Positions 17,589 to 27,855 are shown, numbered from the stretch's first letter. The stretch: 64,000 bases of DNA from Phascolarctobacterium faecium DSM 14760 (GCF_003269275.1 NZ_QLTS01000001.1:652768-716767), one strand, 5' to 3'. The notes: generated by a model from the sequence alone, not told the origin. Program-made: numbers and translations.

Positions 17589-18764
17589 TTATTTTTGCAG
17601 CTTCCTGGCAAATTCATAACCAAGCTGCCTTGCTGCTTCCAGGTCTTCTGGCTGTGCCTTCCATTTACAGGTAAAACCCGGTTCCAACTCAAAACCAGCC
17701 GCTGTCAGCAAAGCTTCCATATCTTTCTGAGCTCCGCCGGCCCAGCCATATGTACCGAAAACAGCTGCTTTTTTACCTGTTGGGTTTAAGCCTTTAAGGT
17801 ATACAAGCAGACTGCCCATAGTGGGCAGCATTCCGCTGTTCAGTGTTGAAGAGCCGATGATCATACCACCTGCTTCAAATAAATCCGCAACAGCAGTACT
17901 ATTCGGAGTTTCGTTCATACGCAGCAGCACAGCATCACTACCGGCACTGACAACACCCTCCAGCACAGCACGAGCCATTTGCTCCGTAGCGCCCCACATC
18001 GTATCATAGGCAATAACTACACTGCTGCCGCTCACGCCTTTGCCCCAGGCAGCATATTTGGCAATAATTTCCTGAATATGACTGCGCCAGATAATACCAT
18101 GGGCTGTAGCTATCATCTTTAAATCAAGCGCCGCTGCTTTCGCCAGCGCTTTATCAATTAATTTCGCATATGGCCAGAGTATATTGGCAAAATATTTTTT
18201 TGCTTCATAAAAAAGTATTCCCAGATCCACTTCATCATCAAAACGTTTAGCAGCCGCATAATGCTGGCCAAAAGCATCATTAGAAAACAAAATCCCATCA
18301 TCTGCACAATAGGTTGCCATACTGTCAGGCCAGTGCAGCATTGGTAAAGTTACAAAAGTCAATTCACGTTTGCCTAATGATAATTTATCGCCATCCTTCA
18401 CGACCTGAAAATCATATAAATCACCATAATGACGAATTGCTTCCGCCTTCCCTTGAGCTGTAATAAAAAACTTAGCATTCGGAGCCGCTTTGACCAGCGC
18501 CGGCAATGCCCCTGCATGATCCGGTTCCACATGGTTCACTATTACGTAATCAATTTTTCCAGGGTCGACAACACGTTCAATCTTTGCCAATAATTCTTCA
18601 GCAAACATCGCTTTCACTGTATCGATCAAACAGATTTTTTCATCCATGATCAAATATGAATTATATGAAGCACCGCGTTCCGTCTTATATCCGTGAAAAT
18701 CACGCACAGCCCAGTCAACAACACCCACATCATAAATTTTAGGAGCTATTTCCAATGGCATCAT
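17589..18764 (-). CDS. Flavodiiron protein (FprA family, O2/NO reductase)
   Basis: 391 residues. The metallo-beta-lactamase domain carries the diiron ligands HVEPDH (His78, Glu80, Asp82, His83) and later His residues. A flavodoxin domain begins near residue 254 (VVIAYDTMWGATEQMA). Such proteins reduce oxygen to water or nitric oxide to nitrous oxide in anaerobes. There is no rubredoxin domain, so electrons must come from a separate donor. It has its own promoter and terminator. Confidence 0.93.
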   Translation of the reverse strand: MMPLEIAPKIYDVGVVDWAVRDFHGYKTERGASYNSYLIMDEKICLIDTVKAMFAEELLAKIERVVDPGKIDYVIVNHVEPDHAGALPALVKAAPNAKFFITAQGKAEAIRHYGDLYDFQVVKDGDKLSLGKRELTFVTLPMLHWPDSMATYCADDGILFSNDAFGQHYAAAKRFDDEVDLGILFYEAKKYFANILWPYAKLIDKALAKAAALDLKMIATAHGIIWRSHIQEIIAKYAAWGKGVSGSSVVIAYDTMWGATEQMARAVLEGVVSAGSDAVLLRMNETPNSTAVADLFEAGGMIIGSSTLNSGMLPTMGSLLVYLKGLNPTGKKAAVFGTYGWAGGAQKDMEALLTAAGFELEPGFTCKWKAQPEDLEAARQLGYEFARKLQK

Positions 18765-18802
18765 TTTTTACACTTCCTTTCTGAAAAACTGCTTCTTTAT
18801 TT

Positions 18803-18831
18803 ATTATATAAGCAAATCACAGCAAAGTAAA
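18803..18831 (-). promoter_or_regulatory. Putative promoter of the flavodiiron gene
   Basis: Minus strand TTTACT (18826-18831), 17 bases, TATAAT (18803-18808), 39 bases before the start codon. Confidence 0.65.
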
Positions 18832-18891
18832 AATTTCTTTTAGCAAAAAACAGTAAATTCTACTTACAAAATTCTATGCCTGACATTATTT

Positions 18892-20625
18892 TCACAAGGC
18901 CCGTTCAATAACACTGTGCTGACCTTTATCAATAAACAACCCTATTTGGTGGAAACTGCTCAAACTACTGCGATGTCCAATACTGACTATGGTAGTATCC
19001 GGCATTAAAGTTTCAACAAGCTTATACATCACCGCTTCTGTCTCCTCATCTAAAGCAGAAGTAGCTTCATCTAAAAACAGCCATGACGGTTGATAGATCA
19101 GTGCCCTTACAAAAGCCAGCCTCTGCTGTTCACCGCCGCTAAGCACATGTGACCAGTCTGCTTCGACATACAGGTCTTTTGCCAGGTAGCCAATCCGACA
19201 TTGCTCCAGCAACATCACCAACTCTTCATCTGTTTTATGGCAACTGCCTGGATAAAGCAACGCTTCTTTCAATGTTCCCAATGGTAAATAAGGTTTTTGC
19301 GGAATAAACATCAGTTTCTCGGCAGCAGGCAGTTCCAATTTACCATGCACATATGGCCAGATACCAGCCACAGCACGCAGCAATGTACTTTTACCGCTGC
19401 CACTTGCGCCTTTGATCAGGATATTTTTATTTCGGCCGGGTACTAAAGTAAAATTGACATTTTTCAACAAGATCCTGTCATCTGGTAATTCAACCTGCAA
19501 GGACGCAGCTACGATAGTATCGTTGCGACTTTCCATTCGTTCAAGATCAATCTGCGGTTTTTCCTGTTTTACCTCGTGCATATGTACCCCAAAACCCGTA
19601 AGACGCTCTACAACTGCCCGCCATTCAGCCAAAGAAGCATACATATCTACAAAATATGATAATGATTCCTGCACCCTGCCAAAGGCACTGGCAATCTGGA
19701 TCAGGCCGCCTAATGTTATTTCCTTACTTAAGTAACGCGGCATAGCCACTACGAAAGGGAAAATAATTGCAATCTGTGAATAGCCGGAATTAAGCCAGAC
19801 CAACTGTTTTTGTTTTTCTACTATCTTCCAGAAATTATCCAGCAGCAGTTTAAAACGCTTCTTAAATACGCCGCCTTCCTGTTTCTCACCGCTGTAAAAC
19901 GCTACACTTTCAGCATTTTCCCTCATTCGCATCATACTGAAACGAAAATCCGCTTCATAACGTTGCTGAACAAAATTCAGCCCTACCAGTTTTTTACCAA
20001 TCAAATGAGTAAGCCCTGTACCAACAATGGAATAAACCAAGGCTACCCAAACCAGATAGCCTTCAATATGCCACACTTGCCCCGCCAAAGTAAATTCCAG
20101 TGAACCTGACAGTTCATATAAAATAAATACGAAAGACACAAAAGTACAAAAAGCCTTTAAAACACCGATACTGAACTTTAACGTCATCTCAACAAACAAA
20201 CGCACATCCTCACTAATACGCTGGTCAGGGTTATCAGTATCAGAGCCGAACATCTGCAGACGATAGTAGGTCTTATTTTTCAACCATTCATCAATATACC
20301 TGTTAGTCAGCCAACGACGCCAGTTAAGCACCAGTACCTGCTGCAAATAAAAGGCATAAACTGCCAGAATAATGTAGATCACAGCCAGCCAGCCGAAATG
20401 TATCAGCTCATCAAAAATAAGTTCGGTCTGGTAATTTTGCAGTGCATTATAAAAGGAATTGTTCCATTTATTCAACAGCACCAGCATATACACTACGCCT
20501 AAAGTTAGTGCTATGATTGCCGTCAACAGCAAATAAGCCTTTCCCTTTTCTTCTGACTGCCAATAACTTTTGGTCAGGTACCAGACATCTCTGAGAAATT
20601 TACTTTTATTTTTTAATTCATTCAT
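18892..20625 (-). CDS. ABC transporter, fused membrane and ATPase domains (SbmA/BacA-YddA type)
   Basis: 577 residues. About six hydrophobic segments occupy residues 1-300, with the LNWRRWLTNRYIDEWL and NPDQRISEDVRLF motifs typical of the SbmA/BacA-like ABC_membrane_2 family. The nucleotide-binding domain has Walker A GASGSGKST, the signature LSGGEQQR and Walker B WLFLDEATSAL. Relatives move peptides, vitamin B12 or fatty acyl-CoA; the substrate here is unknown. It lies between the RND genes and the flavodiiron gene, all on the minus strand, but the RND terminator separates it from the pump. Confidence 0.88.
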   Translation of the reverse strand: MNELKNKSKFLRDVWYLTKSYWQSEEKGKAYLLLTAIIALTLGVVYMLVLLNKWNNSFYNALQNYQTELIFDELIHFGWLAVIYIILAVYAFYLQQVLVLNWRRWLTNRYIDEWLKNKTYYRLQMFGSDTDNPDQRISEDVRLFVEMTLKFSIGVLKAFCTFVSFVFILYELSGSLEFTLAGQVWHIEGYLVWVALVYSIVGTGLTHLIGKKLVGLNFVQQRYEADFRFSMMRMRENAESVAFYSGEKQEGGVFKKRFKLLLDNFWKIVEKQKQLVWLNSGYSQIAIIFPFVVAMPRYLSKEITLGGLIQIASAFGRVQESLSYFVDMYASLAEWRAVVERLTGFGVHMHEVKQEKPQIDLERMESRNDTIVAASLQVELPDDRILLKNVNFTLVPGRNKNILIKGASGSGKSTLLRAVAGIWPYVHGKLELPAAEKLMFIPQKPYLPLGTLKEALLYPGSCHKTDEELVMLLEQCRIGYLAKDLYVEADWSHVLSGGEQQRLAFVRALIYQPSWLFLDEATSALDEETEAVMYKLVETLMPDTTIVSIGHRSSLSSFHQIGLFIDKGQHSVIERAL

Positions 20626-20703
20626 CTGCTTTTACCTCTAAACACTCTTTGTCAGAAATTTTCAGTTACCTTTTTTAAATACCACATAAATAAAAAAATC
20701 CTG

Positions 20704-20740
20704 CAAAAAAATAATGCCCCGTCTTTAAGACGGGGCATTA
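20704..20740 (-). terminator. Terminator after the RND operon
   Basis: A strong hairpin on the minus strand: TAATGCCCCGTC pairs with GACGGGGCATTA (20712-20740), followed by seven T. It is 23 bases after the RND stop codon. Confidence 0.93.
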
Positions 20741-20762
20741 TATATTTACAAAACACCTAAAT

Positions 20763-23700
20763 TTATTCTTCGCTGTGTTTTTTTCTGTTGAAAATACGTT
20801 CAACGACAACGAATAATACCGGGATCATAAAGATACCGATCATCGTAGCAAAGGTCATACCGCCAACAACGGCATTACCCATAGAAACACGGGCACCGGC
20901 ACCTGGACCTGTTGCAATCGCCAAAGGCACACAGCCAAGAATGAACGCGAAGGATGTCATCAGAATCGGACGCAAACGCAGTCTGGCAGCATCAAGCGCC
21001 GCTTTAACTACAGGTTCGCCATTTTCCATGTTCATCTTTGCATATTCTACGATCAGAATCGCATTTTTAGCATTCAGACCAATCAGCATGATCAAACCGA
21101 TCTGCATATAAACGTCGTTCTGCAAACCGCGCAGATACTGAGCGCCAAAACAGCCAAGGGCAGCAACAGGCACTGACAGCATAACTGCCAACGGGATAGT
21201 CCAGCTTTCATACAAAGCTGCCAGACACAAAAATACGAAGATCAGAGAAATAATGAAAATCTGTGTTGATCTGTTTCCTGCTTCCAGTTCGTCACGGCTC
21301 TGATCTACCCATTCATAGGTATAAGTAGTCGGCAAAATTTCTGCAGCAGTTTCTTCCAGTGCAGTCATAGCCTGACCTGTACTATATCCTGTAGCAGGGT
21401 TACCAGCTATTTTAATAGCTCGTACACCGTTGAAGCGGGTTACAGTAGCAGAACTTGTTTTACCTTCGTCAGTAACCAAGGTATTAAGAGGCACCATATC
21501 GCCGTTATTGCTGCGTACAAAGAAATAACGCATATCATCAACATTCGTACGATATTTTGCATCCGCCTGCATAACTACTTTCCAAGTACGGCCAAAAGCA
21601 TTGAAGTCATTGATCTCACTGCCGCCGAGGAAAGTCTGTAAAGCTGTAAATACGCTTGCTACAGGTACATTTAGAGACTCTGCTTTTTCACGGTCTACGT
21701 TAAACTGATAAACCGGCGTATTAGTATTAAAGGTGGTATAAGCCATACCAATTTCAGGACGTTGATTGGCTTTAGCAAGAAATTCGTTAGCAACTTCCTG
21801 CATCCGCTCCATATCGTCACCGCCCAGATTCATCAGGTACATACTCAAACTGCCTGTGCTGGACGCACCCGGTAATGCAGGCGGATCAAACGCCATAACG
21901 CTTACCTGCGGCATTTGGGCACCGATGCCATAAATCTGCGGCACTATATCCTGAGCACTGTTATCACGTTTGTCATAATCTTCCATCGCCGCAACGATCA
22001 GACCGGCACTGGACTTAGGGGCGTCAGTAAGGATATCAAAGCCAGATACTTCCATAACATATTTAACGCCCGGCAGCGACTTGATCTTATCACCCAGCTC
22101 CATCATAGCCTGAATACCACGATTACTGGATGCACCCTCCGGCAAATTAAATGACGTTACAGAATAACCCTGATCTTCACTTGGCACAAATCCGGTAGGA
22201 GTAACCTTAGCTACCCAGCCCAATAAAATAACCATAACCAGCAAAACGGCCATTGAGATTTTTGCATGACGGATACATTTTTCAACATTTTTAACATATT
22301 TACTTAAAGTATTGGCAAACCAGACATTGAACTTATGGATAAATTTACCAATAGGTCCTTTGACTTCGTCTTTATCATGCGGTTTCAACAGCAATGCACA
22401 CAACGCTGGAGTCAAAGACAATGCTACGATAGCCGACAGCGCCATAGAAACAGAAATCGTTAAAGCGAACTGTTTATAAAGCTGACCAACAGTACCGCCG
22501 GTAAATGCAACCGGGATAAATACTGCTGCCAAAACGAACGCAATCGCCACAACAGGACCGGAAACTTCTTTCATCGCCCGATAAGTAGCTTCTTTTGGAG
22601 TCATTCCATTATCCTGGATGTGATGCTCAACTGCCTCAACAACAACGATCGCGTCATCAACAACGAGGCCGATAGCAAGAATCATCGCAAACATTGTTAA
22701 AGTATTGATCGAAAATCCCATCAGCACGAACGCACCGAAGGTACCAACCAAAGAAACAGGAATCGCCAGCAGCGGAATAAGCGTTGCACGCCAGCTGCCC
22801 AGGAAAATAAATACAACAAGAATAACCAGCGCCAAAGCTTCAAAGAAAGTATGAGCTACTTTTTCCAGCGCTTCGCGTACGAACTGGGTATTATCCTGAA
22901 CAATAGTCAGCTCCATACCTTCCGGAAAACGCGTTTCAGCATCGGCCAATACGGCTTTGATGTTATTGACGGTTTCCAAAGCGTTAGCGTCGCTTGTTAA
23001 GTAAACAGGGAAAACAACAGAAGAACCGCCGTTCAGATAACCAGCAACGTTATCACTGCGGGCACCAGCTTCAATTTTCGCAATTTCTTTAAGCTTCAGG
23101 TTATTGCCGTTTTGAGAACGGACAATAATATTACCAAACTCTTCCGGAGTCGACAAACGCCCCTGGGCATTAGCAGAATATTGGAATTCCTGCTGCTCCG
23201 CTGTAGGACGCGTACCAATAGAACCAACAGGAGCCTGAATGTTCTGACTCTTGATTGCATTGGAAACATCATCTGCGGTCACACCCAACTGAGCCATTTT
23301 ATCTGGCTGCAGCCATAGGCGCATTGCGTATTCCTGACCAAAAATATCAATACTGGAAACACCCTTAACGCGTTTGCAGGCATCAAGGAAGTTTGTCATC
23401 GCATAAGAGGTAAGAAACATCGTATCAAACGTTCCATCAGGTGAGTGCAACGCAAAATACATGATGGTCTCGGCAGATTTCTTGGCTGTCGTGATACCGT
23501 AAGCACTTACCTCTGACGGCATGGAGGACGAAGCCTGAGAAACACGGTTCTGTACCTCTACAGAACCGATATCTGCATTTTTATCAAGATTGAAATATAC
23601 GTCAAGTGTGTATTCGCCTACGCTGGTACTAGTAGAGTTCATGTACAGCATATTTTCTACACCATTAACTTTTTGTTCGATCGCCTGCGCAACAGATTCC

Positions 23701-23873
23701 TCAACAACCTCCGCACTAGCACCCACATAGTTCGTAGAAACGGCAATGTGCGGCTTGGTGATATCCGGGTATTGAGCAATTGGCAGGCTGAATCCGGCAA
23801 TAGTACCAAGTAAGGTAATAAGTATTGCCAGCACTATCGCAAAGACCGGACGGTCTATAAAAAAGCGTGCCAC
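20763..23873 (-). CDS. RND multidrug efflux pump, AcrB-like (HAE1 family)
   Basis: 1036 residues, normal for the family, inner-membrane trimer. It starts MARFFIDRPVFAIV, and the proton-relay Asp pair lies in GLVVDDAIVVVEAVEHH of transmembrane helix 4. FMIPVLFVVVE near the C-terminus is also typical. It works with the adaptor encoded directly upstream and an outer-membrane channel that is not in the window. RND pumps of this type need an outer membrane, so this is evidence of a diderm cell. Confidence 0.96.
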   Translation of the reverse strand: MARFFIDRPVFAIVLAILITLLGTIAGFSLPIAQYPDITKPHIAVSTNYVGASAEVVEESVAQAIEQKVNGVENMLYMNSTSTSVGEYTLDVYFNLDKNADIGSVEVQNRVSQASSSMPSEVSAYGITTAKKSAETIMYFALHSPDGTFDTMFLTSYAMTNFLDACKRVKGVSSIDIFGQEYAMRLWLQPDKMAQLGVTADDVSNAIKSQNIQAPVGSIGTRPTAEQQEFQYSANAQGRLSTPEEFGNIIVRSQNGNNLKLKEIAKIEAGARSDNVAGYLNGGSSVVFPVYLTSDANALETVNNIKAVLADAETRFPEGMELTIVQDNTQFVREALEKVAHTFFEALALVILVVFIFLGSWRATLIPLLAIPVSLVGTFGAFVLMGFSINTLTMFAMILAIGLVVDDAIVVVEAVEHHIQDNGMTPKEATYRAMKEVSGPVVAIAFVLAAVFIPVAFTGGTVGQLYKQFALTISVSMALSAIVALSLTPALCALLLKPHDKDEVKGPIGKFIHKFNVWFANTLSKYVKNVEKCIRHAKISMAVLLVMVILLGWVAKVTPTGFVPSEDQGYSVTSFNLPEGASSNRGIQAMMELGDKIKSLPGVKYVMEVSGFDILTDAPKSSAGLIVAAMEDYDKRDNSAQDIVPQIYGIGAQMPQVSVMAFDPPALPGASSTGSLSMYLMNLGGDDMERMQEVANEFLAKANQRPEIGMAYTTFNTNTPVYQFNVDREKAESLNVPVASVFTALQTFLGGSEINDFNAFGRTWKVVMQADAKYRTNVDDMRYFFVRSNNGDMVPLNTLVTDEGKTSSATVTRFNGVRAIKIAGNPATGYSTGQAMTALEETAAEILPTTYTYEWVDQSRDELEAGNRSTQIFIISLIFVFLCLAALYESWTIPLAVMLSVPVAALGCFGAQYLRGLQNDVYMQIGLIMLIGLNAKNAILIVEYAKMNMENGEPVVKAALDAARLRLRPILMTSFAFILGCVPLAIATGPGAGARVSMGNAVVGGMTFATMIGIFMIPVLFVVVERIFNRKKHSEE

Positions 23874-23887
23874 AACTAGTTACCTCC

Positions 23888-25054
23888 TTAGGATTCTTTC
23901 AAAGATACAGCAGTATCCAATTCTGCCTCGGTCATCGGTTCAGGTTTTACCTCAGAACCCTGTTTAATTTTGTTGATGCCTTCGACAACAACCGTTTCGT
24001 TGCCTTCCAGACCACTTTCAACCAGCCACAAACGACCGATACGTGGACCTAATGTAACTTCGCGCATGGATACTTTATTATCATCGCCAAGTACATAAAC
24101 AAATTTCTTATACATAAGCTCGGTTACAGCACGCTGCGGAATCAGCTTAGCGTCATGTACAGTACCACTGTTGGCCTGCAGATGAGCAAACATGCCAGGC
24201 AGCAGGATCTTAGCAGGATTTGGGAATTCAGCTTTCAGCGACAAAGTACCTGTCCCCTGCGTAATGCTGCGATTGACCTGATCGACACGGCCTTTTTCAG
24301 AATAAGTGCTGCCATCGCTCAAAACGATCGTCAGATTTTCCAACGACGCTCCACCTGCATCATTATGAGCGCTCAGAAGTTTTAAATATTCGTTTTCTGC
24401 CAGACTGAATTCTACAAATACCGGATCTGTATTAGAAATAGTAGCAAGAACAGTCTGACCGGCAGTAACATAGTTGCCTACAGAAAGATCATTGGTATCT
24501 ATACGTCCGTCAAAAGGCGCAACGACATTAGTTTCTCCCAGATCAATATTGGCATTTTCCAGCAAAGCCTGCTGTGCATCAACAGCAGCCTGCGCCTGTT
24601 CGGCCTCAGCGACCCTGTTATCAAGCTCCTGCTTGGAAACAGCGTTCTGCTCATATAGCTTTTTATAACGCTCCAGATCACGGCTGGTACGAATCAAAGT
24701 TGCCTGGGCACTGGCAAGTCCGGCCTGTGCATTCAGAACTTTTGCCTGATATGTACGCTGATCAATAGTAAACAAGGTCTGTCCCGCAGTTATTTTTTCA
24801 CCGCCCAAGAAATACTTTCCTGTGATCTGTCCACTGACCTGCGCCATCAAATTGACTTCTTTCTGCGCCTGCACAAAACCTGTATAGTCATAAACGATCG
24901 GCGTATCGCGTTTGATAACTTCCATCGTTTTAACCAACGTTGCCTGTGGTGCCTGCTGCTCTTTGCTGCAGCCAGCCAAAGCCATCACGGTAAATGCCGC
25001 TACCGCAACAGCCAAGGCCTTTTTCCTTCGGCCTTTATCAAAAAAACTCAGCAT
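23888..25054 (-). CDS. RND efflux periplasmic adaptor lipoprotein (AcrA-like)
   Basis: 388 residues. The signal peptide ends in the lipobox ALAGC, so the protein is probably lipid-anchored. Then come the barrel-sandwich hybrid halves (VNLMAQVSGQITGKYF and DLSVGNYVTAGQTVL), a helical hairpin rich in Ala, Gln and Glu (about residues 100-170), and the beta-barrel and membrane-proximal domains. First gene of the RND operon, 14 bases before the pump. GGAGG precedes the ATG. Confidence 0.95.
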   Translation of the reverse strand: MLSFFDKGRRKKALAVAVAAFTVMALAGCSKEQQAPQATLVKTMEVIKRDTPIVYDYTGFVQAQKEVNLMAQVSGQITGKYFLGGEKITAGQTLFTIDQRTYQAKVLNAQAGLASAQATLIRTSRDLERYKKLYEQNAVSKQELDNRVAEAEQAQAAVDAQQALLENANIDLGETNVVAPFDGRIDTNDLSVGNYVTAGQTVLATISNTDPVFVEFSLAENEYLKLLSAHNDAGGASLENLTIVLSDGSTYSEKGRVDQVNRSITQGTGTLSLKAEFPNPAKILLPGMFAHLQANSGTVHDAKLIPQRAVTELMYKKFVYVLGDDNKVSMREVTLGPRIGRLWLVESGLEGNETVVVEGINKIKQGSEVKPEPMTEAELDTAVSLKES

Positions 25055-25073
25055 AAATATATCCTCCTCACGT

Positions 25074-25109
25074 ATTCAAAAAAACGGCTGCGCCCTGTAA
25101 AAGGGCGCA
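25074..25109 (-). promoter_or_regulatory. Terminator-like hairpin in the RND operon leader
   Basis: Minus strand TGCGCCCT pairs with AGGGCGCA (25089-25109), followed after four bases by seven T. It lies between the mapped promoter and the ribosome binding site of the adaptor gene, so it could act as an attenuator; it could also be an imperfect terminator of the upstream gene. Confidence 0.55.
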
Positions 25110-25137
25110 CGGCTCCGCTATTTTCAAGAATACTCTT

Positions 25138-25166
25138 ATTATAGTTTATCGTAATTATAAACGCAA
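25138..25166 (-). promoter_or_regulatory. Putative RND operon promoter
   Basis: Minus strand TTGCGT (25161-25166), 17 bases, TATAAT (25138-25143), about 85 bases upstream of the adaptor start. Confidence 0.65.
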
Positions 25167-25235
25167 CCGCTATTTTAACCGATTAAAGCCTTTTTTCTTA
25201 ATTTTTCGTATTTTTTCTCTGTTTTTCACTATTTG

Positions 25236-25251
25236 CTGACTGACCAGTCAG
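25236..25251. promoter_or_regulatory. Inverted repeat upstream of the RND promoter (TetR-type operator candidate)
   Basis: CTGACTG-ac-CAGTCAG: perfect 7-base arms with a two-base spacer. It is 70 bases upstream of the -35 element. The shape and the TGACTG/CAGTCA halves resemble TetR/AcrR-family operators, but no such regulator gene is nearby. Confidence 0.5.
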
Positions 25252-25257
25252 TTCTCT

Positions 25258-26600
25258 TTAAAATAATTCCGGTTTCAGTAAAAACTTTTTCAGATCGCTT
25301 GCAGCCACCGTTGCTTCCAACCACTCGCCGGTTTCACTTCGCTGACAAAACACAAAATTAGTCCCGTTATAATACCAGCTTTCAGGAATACCTTTACTGA
25401 AATCCACCATATCTTTCTTTGTCAGCAACCTTAAAACAGGAAGTAAATCGGCATCACGTAAATTCAAAACATCACCAAGTGCCAATTGTGCTCCAGTTTG
25501 TACATCAATATTTAATGGTATCTTAGCAAAAATTTCTTTTTCACCTTCATCCAGTACACCAAAAAACACTATACTGATAAACTTTTCACTGACGAAGGTC
25601 AATGTATAATCAAGTTCGCAGCCTCCAGTTGCCAGATTCTGCAAATAAGGACCAGCAATAATCGCAAAATCTCCATTGAGCTTATTTTGCACCTCAGGCG
25701 CCGCAATCGCAGTAAAAACAGGATAAGTTACGCTGCTGCTGTCATGCACCGCCTGCCTCGGTAAAATCCGCCAGTTTTTTCATTATAGCTGCGATGGAAT
25801 TTGTCGTCTTTATTTTTGCCGCCGCTGTAAAAAGTTTTACTTTTTAATTTCCAGCCACTGCTGTCATCATATGACCACACCCCGGCCAGCTTGCCAAGCA
25901 GGTCTTCCCTGTTTAACCCACTGATGTTCTGCAGCGACAACAGTTCCAAAATCCCGTCCTGCTCCATATCTACAGCAACCAGCGAATGTATTTTCCCGAC
26001 ATACGGGCGTCGATACCCCTTTAATAAGGTACCGTCAACGTCATAAAGCCCACGCTGTTCATAAAACTCTTTCTCTTTGGGAAGCAGTTCATAATTAGTG
26101 CTGCCGTCTGCAAAAGCAATTTTACTGCGAAAATCCGGCATAAATTCCGCAGTTGCCGCTACACCTGCATTATCGCTGCCAGTAAAAATCTCCTTCACCG
26201 ACTTAGGATCAGCAAAGTCAATGATACGATATTCTATACTGCCATCGTCGCCTCCCTGTCCAACAGACAAAATCAGCTGTTCGCCTCTGCCAGTAAACCT
26301 TGCTTTTTCTAAACTGCAGTCGTAACCGCCATTAATACTTGGTACATATGCCGTCAGCAATTCAGAGTCACTGCCTTTTAAAAGCAATAAAAAATCATTC
26401 CTGTAACTGCTGCCGCGAGTCATCTGACCGCCATACAGTTCCACAGTTTCCAGACTGCCGTTACCGTCAACATCCAGCTGCAACAGCGCCAGCGGTTCCT
26501 GCTCAGCCTGCTGTGCTGAAGCACTGTTCATACTGACCAGCAATCCAGCTGCAAACATGGCTGCCGACATCATTTTTTTCAAATTTATGATATTTCCCAT
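25258..26600 (-). pseudogene. Secreted protein with VCBS/FG-GAP-like repeats and a DUF3298-like C-terminus, apparent frameshift
   Basis: The first frame starts at ATG 26600 behind GGAGG (26606-26610) and encodes a signal peptide ending near SASAQQ. It then has LDVDGNGSLETVELY and VDMEQDGILELL, Asp-rich loops like those of VCBS/FG-GAP repeats. The frame goes wrong at six T (25775-25780, plus strand); adding one base continues into the second frame, whose end (GFVLDEG-type beta strands, NIDVQTGAQLALGDVL) looks like the DUF3298/RsiV C-terminal fold. I do not know the function. The intact product would have about 447 residues. Base usage is like its neighbours. Error and real decay cannot be separated here. 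Confidence 0.7.
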
Positions 26601-26800
26601 GCGGGCCTCCGTTCTAAAAAATACTTTCATCTTTATACATTATACCAATTCCTTTACCTTACTGAAAGTTTTTTCTATTTTTGTCTATAGATATTTAAAT
26701 ATTTATTTAAAAATTCTTCTTTTTTTCTGCAAAAAATACTGCAAAAAACTTGGAGATATTGTAAAATTATGAAAGACATTATTTTGTCTGCACTACATTT

Positions 26801-26817
26801 TTGTACTTAACGTACAA
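26801..26817. promoter_or_regulatory. Inverted repeat before the SsuABC-type operon
   Basis: TTGTAC-ttaac-GTACAA: perfect 6-base arms, 19 bases before the start codon of the binding protein. A regulator site is possible. I could not place a convincing promoter in 26631-26800, which is AT-rich and otherwise empty. Confidence 0.45.
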
Positions 26818-26835
26818 TATAAGGAAGGGAAATAA

Positions 26836-27855
26836 ATGAAAAAAATCTTGATTTTGTTTACAGCAGTTTGTTTTATGTTCTTGATGGCAGGCTGCGGCGG
26901 TGAGGACAAAAAAGCCGCTGACCCCAAAGCAAAAACAGCAGTATCTCTGGGTATGCTTCGCCTTACCAGTTCTGCACCGCTTTTTATCGCTTTAGATAAA
27001 GGCTACTTTGCCGAAGAAAACCTTGAAATAGATCAACAGTGGTTTGACGCAGCTCATCCTATTGCTGTGGCTACAGCTTCCTCTAAAGTAGACGTCGGCG
27101 CTACCGGTATCACTGCCAGTCTCTTCAATATGGCTGCCAGCGGTCAACAACTTGCTATCGTTGCCGATAAAGGCCGTGAACAAAAAGGCTTTTCTTCCTC
27201 AGCACTTTTAGTCACCTCCGATAACTACAACAATGGAATTACCAAGCTCGAAGATATCAAAGGCAAACGCATCGGCATTACTCAAAAAGGTTCTACCTTC
27301 CATTATATGCTTGGGCGGATGCTGGAAACCAAAGGATTGACTCTTGAAGATGTGGAGATCGTACCTCTTGGCAAATTGAGTGCTGTTATGGCCGCTCTTG
27401 AAAGCAAACAAATCGACGGAGCCATACTCAACGAACCCAATATCACCAAAGTGCAGACTGCAGGCTATGGTAAACTTGTCACCCAAGTCGGTGACGTTAT
27501 CCCCTATCAAACCTCTGCCCTTTTCTTTTCTCCCAAATTCCTGAAAAATGAAGATGCAGCAGTACGTTTCTTAAGAGCATACAAAAAAGCCTGCAATTAC
27601 TACTATGACGCAGCTATTGACAATAAAGACCCCAAAAAGCTGGACAAAGTCGTAGGCATTATCGCCAAATATGTTAAAGCTCCTGAAGCTGACATCAAGC
27701 TCGGCCTGCCTTATATCGATCGTGACGGCAAACTGCTGGACAGCGATATCCAGACTCAGATAGACTGGTATACTTCTCATGGCATGATCGAGGGCAAGCT
27801 TGATCCACAAGCCGTCACCAATACCAGCCTGCTCAGCAAGGCTATGCAAAAATAA
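26836..27855 (+). CDS. ABC transporter substrate-binding lipoprotein (SsuA/TauA/NMT1 type)
   Basis: 339 residues with a signal peptide ending in the lipobox LMAGC. The fold is that of SsuA/NrtA proteins: SSAPLFIALDKGYFAEENL at the start, then ATGITASLFNMAASG and the hinge ITKLEDIKGKRIGITQKGST. Such proteins deliver sulfonates, taurine, nitrate or thiamine precursors. No riboswitch, desulfonase or thiamine gene is adjacent, so the substrate is open. First gene of a three-gene operon; AAGGAAGG precedes the ATG. Confidence 0.9.
   Translation: MKKILILFTAVCFMFLMAGCGGEDKKAADPKAKTAVSLGMLRLTSSAPLFIALDKGYFAEENLEIDQQWFDAAHPIAVATASSKVDVGATGITASLFNMAASGQQLAIVADKGREQKGFSSSALLVTSDNYNNGITKLEDIKGKRIGITQKGSTFHYMLGRMLETKGLTLEDVEIVPLGKLSAVMAALESKQIDGAILNEPNITKVQTAGYGKLVTQVGDVIPYQTSALFFSPKFLKNEDAAVRFLRAYKKACNYYYDAAIDNKDPKKLDKVVGIIAKYVKAPEADIKLGLPYIDRDGKLLDSDIQTQIDWYTSHGMIEGKLDPQAVTNTSLLSKAMQK

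Noticed and set aside
27208-27510. Minus-strand open frames inside the importer genes and similar antisense frames across the window
   Set aside because: They are shadows of genes with full family motifs on the other strand and have no start signals of their own.
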